Of a stretch of DNA of 60,000 nucleotides, positions 44,601 through 50,600 are shown piece after piece. The notes below the pieces were generated by a model that did not search any database, was not told where the DNA came from, and saw only the letters and a list, made by a program, of their open reading frames with translations. This stretch comes from Branchiostoma floridae (taxonomy: Eukaryota; Chordata; Leptocardii; Amphioxiformes; Branchiostomatidae). Position 1 is the first letter of the stretch, and every line of letters begins with the position of its first letter. The DNA lies in NCBI RefSeq assembly GCF_000003815.2, contig NC_049981.1, positions 28,858,917 to 28,918,916 on the forward strand, given 5' to 3'. The position numbers were made by a program, and so were the translations under genes.

Positions 44601-47600
44601 ATAACATGACTGTGTGTTTTTTCCTAGAGAGTGTGCTGTGTGTGCTTCTATATAATGTTTTTTTACAGTATGTCTAGCACAATATACACCATACAGTAAC
44701 ATTGTGTTTTTATGATTAAAGAATTGATGTATCTGTTGTTGCTGCATTGGGGAACTGTTGGTATTACTTTTTTAGAAGTGTTTTTTTTTTTTCTGTGAGG
44801 TTTTGTGTTTCTTATGCCACTTCTGAAGAAGGCGCCTCACTTTCATTTGTTCCCCAAACCAAATTTTGAATACCTGGGTATCTTGATATTTTATGAAATG
44901 AATCTAAGCTCTTTCAAGAGCAAAATTGGTTGAAGACATGAAAAGCCTCTAAGAATCTAAAGGGAAGGTTCGTTTATCGTTTATGACTTAATTTTGATTG
45001 TTATATTGGATATTTGTGTCGTCTCCTCAACAGCAAGCCCAGTACGGACGACACGTCATCAGATGATGCGCTTTTGATTTTTACTGGGCTTTTGTGTCGC
45101 CATCTCCTCCCACACAGCAAACCTGGCACGGTGGACACGTCGTCTGCCGTGTACCAGATGATCCAGGAGGAGTCTGCGAGGAAAGCCCGCATGCAGCCCC
45201 GCGTGGCGCCCCCGCCCGAGCCGCCCACCAAGCCGGGCGCCTCCCACGCCCAGTCCAGGTCCTTCCGCCTGCTCCAGATGATGACTGCAGAGGATGAAGC
45301 AGGTAGGGGCTCTCAACTTTGAGGCTTTATTTTCATCCATTAGCAGAGAGATACAAACATATTTCAATGCTAGTCTTCCTGGATGTAAAATACACAAATG
45401 ACAACGTTACACTTACAGATACAATTATATACAGTGCAAACAATCAGTACATACAATTATTTACAATGAAAGTCGTTCCATATGGATATGGCTCTGTATG
45501 TAAAAGTTCTCTTCATAGCGTTAGTCCTTGGTTTTGGTAATCTGTATGTTTGATGTGTGGAATAACGTGTCTTGCAACTAATTAATAAGTAATGTATCAA
45601 CCAGGTTCTAAGCTAGCACTATTTTAACACTGTTGCAGATACTTTTGAATGTAAATCATATGCTGTATTGCCTTGTAAACTACATGTTGTATGTACATTA
45701 CTATATGACAAAAAGGGACAACTCAGCTGATGGCTGCAATGACTTATCAATAAATCATTTGTTTGGGAGCAGAATTGATGGCATTTGTCTTATGATCAAG
45801 ATTTAAGTGACAGGCAAAAGTTCTTGGACATTCTTCTATTAATTTAGCCTGACTGTAATTAGCCCTGTTGTATTTTCTAAACTCTTGTAATAGATAATGT
45901 CTATAGCCTTCTACAGTTGTTGAAGGTAAGGAAATTTCTGTTGACAACAACACTTAAGCTTACTCAACACTCAGTCTTTTGAGTGTTTGTAATGGTTTAT
46001 TTGGTTTATGTATAACACAAGGGTCAACAGGTTGTAATAGCTAAAAGTGGATCTGAATAAAGTCAAAGTCAAACAGGTTCTTAACACTTCTGAGGTCAAA
46101 ATTTCCTGTGCCAGGAAAGGTGTTCTGGGAAATTCCAGCTCCCCATCGGCGTAGGTGACCTTGTAGGTGACCTTGCCGTGCCGCCATGTTGTTACAGAAA
46201 TCGACCAACAGGAGGCAGAACGCGAGCGTGAGCGCCAGGAACAGGAGCGCCTGCGTTACCAGGAGGCAGTGGAACAGGAGGCGGTGGCGTCCAGACAGAT
46301 GGAGCGTCTGGGTACTCCATTCCCATAGAAACTCACCTCTCACTTCTCTCACTGCTTGTCACTGTTGTAGGTGCAGGGCCGACGGTCACATCTTCTATGC
46401 TCCACTGGTGTTGTACTAACACAGTTCTTCTCATCTTCACTCATTAGAGCGTAGACCTCATCATGGTGAAGTTAGCATTTGGGAATTTAAGGGAAAATAT
46501 CTGTTGAGTTTCAACAGTCTTTGGAATAATTCTTTTCCTTGTAAATATAACAGGGAGGTGATGGAATAGAGGATGACTTTCTTACTGTAGTAAGGTTGCG
46601 GTAGTAAAAAGGAGTAATCCACTGACCAACATTTGTCATTGAATGTAGACTTACGACATATTAAAACTGTCAGATCATATGCTTTAAAGGACTAACTTGA
46701 TATCCCTACTACTTAATATGTATGGCAAGTTTTATTACAAATCTGGTATTTAGTGATAAGCTATACAGAGCCAATGCTCAGCTTACCAGCTGCACAGAAT
46801 TAACTACTTTTCTGTCACAATATATAGGTCTTTGAAAATCACTTCTACTGTAGTCTGCTTTTCAGGGCAACACACCACCCAATGTAACAACTCCTACCAG
46901 GGCCAGCATGTTGGGCCATGTAATACACAGTGACAGCCATAGTGCTGATAATATGCAGTGTACATACTTTAGTTTGTATAGAAAAGTTTTGCCTTTTTGT
47001 CATCTAACTCTGTATTATGAGGATACAGCATGTTCCATTTCCATGCTTTATCTTTAGCATCTCAAGGAATGATGTGAATTACTTTTTCTTCCTTGATTTA
47101 CATGGAATAAGCATGCTATCATTGTTGTGTATTTTTGTCCTTTTTTATTTGTTCTCTTCAGTCTGCTATTTTGTGCCCATGTTCATATTTTCTAATCATT
47201 ACACTTCTTTCCGTTGAACTTTTTTTCCACTCTGTTCCATTATACTGGAAGTAGTCACAAGTGTTGTGTTCCTTGATAAAGTGTGTCATCATCTTTTCCA
47301 TTCCTTCCATTTCAGGTATAATTTTCAAGTCCACTTTGATTTCTTTGACAACATTTTCAATTTTTTATTGTCTTAAATGTACAAACCTGCTTCAACCCTT
47401 CTACATGAGTCCCCAACCGACCTCCAACCCTCTATAGATACACTGTCAGTGGTGCACTGTTGTCTATTCCACAGTTTCACACACTTTCTTCTGTTCTTCA
47501 TGTCATGTTCTTTGTCATGGTGTTTTTGTTTCCAGCAAGTTCTAACCTAGTCCTGTCCTTCACATGGCAAGTTAACATAGTTTTGAACATGTTACCAGGG

Positions 47601-50600
47601 ATAAACAAGTCCACTAGCCCTATTGTCCAGGGCAAGTGAAAGTGCTGTTTGGGCAAGTGCATGTCCTACCCCACTTTTCCGATCGGGCAAGTAAGATTTT
47701 TCCATTGATTTTAGTGCAATTTTGATATACTTGTTACTTTTTACAGTCATGACATCAAGCAATTGTCTACAGAGAATTCCATTGCTGGAAGTGAAAATGC
47801 ATATACTAGTAACAGTGACATTTGAATTTTGGGCAAGTGAAAAATTGGTTCGGGCAAGTACATTTTTTATGTGCTTGCCCGATAGGACAAGTGGATTTTA
47901 GAAAACTTGTTCAACCCTGTGTTACTATAGTAGGTTATACATCTACAACATACCCCACCGTGGAGTTACTGACGACTTGTTTCCCATCAGAACTGGCGGA
48001 GGCTCAGGCTGCCCTGTCCCAGAAGGACCGCTCCGGCCCACAGGAGCTCCAGGCCGTCACTGCCAAGGAGATGGAGAAGGCCGTCGCCTGCCAGTCCTGC
48101 GATGGAGACATCTCGTAAGTCCACACCATTCCAGGGTTCTAGCTAGTGCATTTTAGCGTAGTGGGCCTCTACGCTGAAATTTGTGACCACTATGCTAAAA
48201 TAAGGGCCACTACGCTAATTTTTAACAAGTGAAGTAGTGCTTTGCTATCATTTGCTTGTTCATCAATGTCTAATCAATATCTAAACAATGATAAATGATG
48301 ATATGCCATTCAAAACTGACTGTGATTTTAACAGAGTACCAACTTTTAACTCTTCATTTTTATCAAAATCTCACTGTGGAGGGTCCAAGAGCCCCCTTCC
48401 ACACCAACCTCCTGATTGGTCACTTTGCTACCATGCCATTCCCACTACGCTAAAATGAAATCCTGGCTAGAACCCTGCACACCATTCCCTCGGGGCCTTA
48501 TGCTATAGTGGTGAAGTAGCATCCCATGGGAACAGTTACAGCTTGTCTTCTGTCTTTAATTGTCAGGCATGCACATGACTGGGAGAAACATTGTTCCTAA
48601 TCCTATGGAGATAACTTTCCCAAAATGGATGTCAATTGATTGTTAATTTTTTACAGTATGTTTTAAGGTAGTCATAGAAAGCATTGCTTTGAAATGTATG
48701 TATAATGTCACCATATATTAGTCCCACTTAAAGCATATACACAAACCACTAGAAAAACACAATACAGTAATTAAAATCAAAGAGGTCAGTAACATCTTCA
48801 TCCCTTATCTCAATCTAATGAGAAACTGCCACACATGACAGAACATCTATGACCTTCCATTTGTCTAGACCAGAAAAAAGTGATCACTTTTAAAGACATC
48901 CTCTTCCTGATGCGATGGACTTACACTCTTTCCCCGACTTGTTTCAGCCATTGACATATTCATTGTGTAGTATTTCTTTTATTATCTGCCTTTTTGTGTT
49001 CGCACACATCTTCAAGGAGGACAAGCGACATAGGTTCTATTTTCATGTCAACGCCATTCTTCTCTCAATGACACAAACCGCCTGTCTCCTGATTTTCTCT
49101 GTTTTCGGCTGTCTCCTCATTTTTCCTTCCCAGCTGGCCAGTGCTGCACCTACAGGTAAGAACCACCTCACCACTCTTCTATTCATCTATCTCTTAAGTT
49201 CTGCCTGTTTTTCTGTTCATCATTTTTCTTGGAGAGTGGGCCAGGCGTTATTTTTGGTTCTTCTTTAACTGTTTTTTTCCTAGGTGTGGTAGTTGGCCCT
49301 ACTTTAATCCTTCTTTACCTCAGAGGGGTAGGTGGTGATTACAAGCTGTGTTGGGGGACAGTAGTATCCATTATTTGATAATACTGCTGCTGGGTTCCCT
49401 GACACATGGGTAGGCAAAGAAAAGAGAACAACTCTGAATTTCAACTTCACCGGTTGCTTGCATGACATGAGCTGCAAACTGTAAAATGGTTAAGGTTAAT
49501 TTGCCGGCTCCAGTATAGAAATAATCTGGACAAGAAATTGATAGACTAAGATCAAGTACACAAGATTCTTCTATGGACCTGCTAAGAAAAAAATACACAT
49601 ATCATAGGTCATATATGGCATTGTACTTTAATTAATTCATGCAGAAGGAAATATGCTTACAATGCAACTGATTATGACGTGTTATTGTAATTTAGTATGA
49701 TCCATCAGGGATCGAAATACTTTTTTTTTGCTTCATGCAAAATTGCAAGTTGGCAAAAATCTCAAGTGCAATTCGAAAAATCTACATGCAAAATACATCT
49801 AGTCTATACGACAATGATTTAGCCAGCTTCCATCATTCCGTCCCTTGGCGGAATTTTGCTGCTCAGGACAAATAAGAATTTTGCCCATTCTGTCACTTTT
49901 GGCGGACAGAAATCGGCACATGAAAATATAGACAAAACTTGAAATTTTGGAATGATATCCACGTAATTAGCATGTAAGTTTGCAGCAAAGCCCAATTTGA
50001 TTATTTGTAACACCTACTGACGACTGGTGACGATCCCTGGCAAAGGCACCGTGGCCTCAGTATTTTTACTATAGGCCAGGTATTTTCAACATGTAAGATT
50101 GCAAGTTCAGAATATTTTTACGTGCAAATCTCAAAAATTACGTGCAATTTGCAAGTTAAGTATGTGTATTTCGAACCCTGTCCATTTTATTTATCTATAC
50201 TGTACTTTGGAATTTGATCCTAACCCTGTAGTGTTGCGTTGTTGCAGGGGTCCCATGCTGAAGGTGAAAGACAAGCTGTTCCATGCCTCCTGCTTCAACT
50301 GTGCCGAGTGTGGTACCAACCTGAGAAACTCTGTCTACATCATGATGGAAGGAAACTACTACTGCGAGAAGGATGCCATCGCCAGGGCCAAGCCGCCACC
50401 CGGATACGATGTGATCCTCCTTGACCCAGCAGGAGGGAAAACTGGGTACATGTACTAAAGAAGCCCTCAGCCTTCTCTGTCCACAACCTGCATTCAACTG
50501 TCGCATCTGCATTTGTTTAAGTTTCCCTCGTGTTATCCTCTTTTGCTCCTCTAGTACAGTTTGAAAACATCTGTTATACTCTTTCCTGTGCTTGACAATG

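Larger units (their letters stand above)
43011..45117 (+). other. intron 5 of the PDZ-LIM gene
   Basis: The intron contains a short foldback element at 44158-44253, a (gatcat)n run near 44547-44567 and a duplicated acceptor region at its 3' end. Nothing else is recognised. Confidence 0.7.
48115..50247 (+). other. intron 8 of the PDZ-LIM gene
   Basis: Two hAT-like MITEs (48132-48477 and 49706-50180) occupy more than a third of this intron. The first begins 17 bases after the splice donor. The rest has no recognised feature. Confidence 0.75.
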
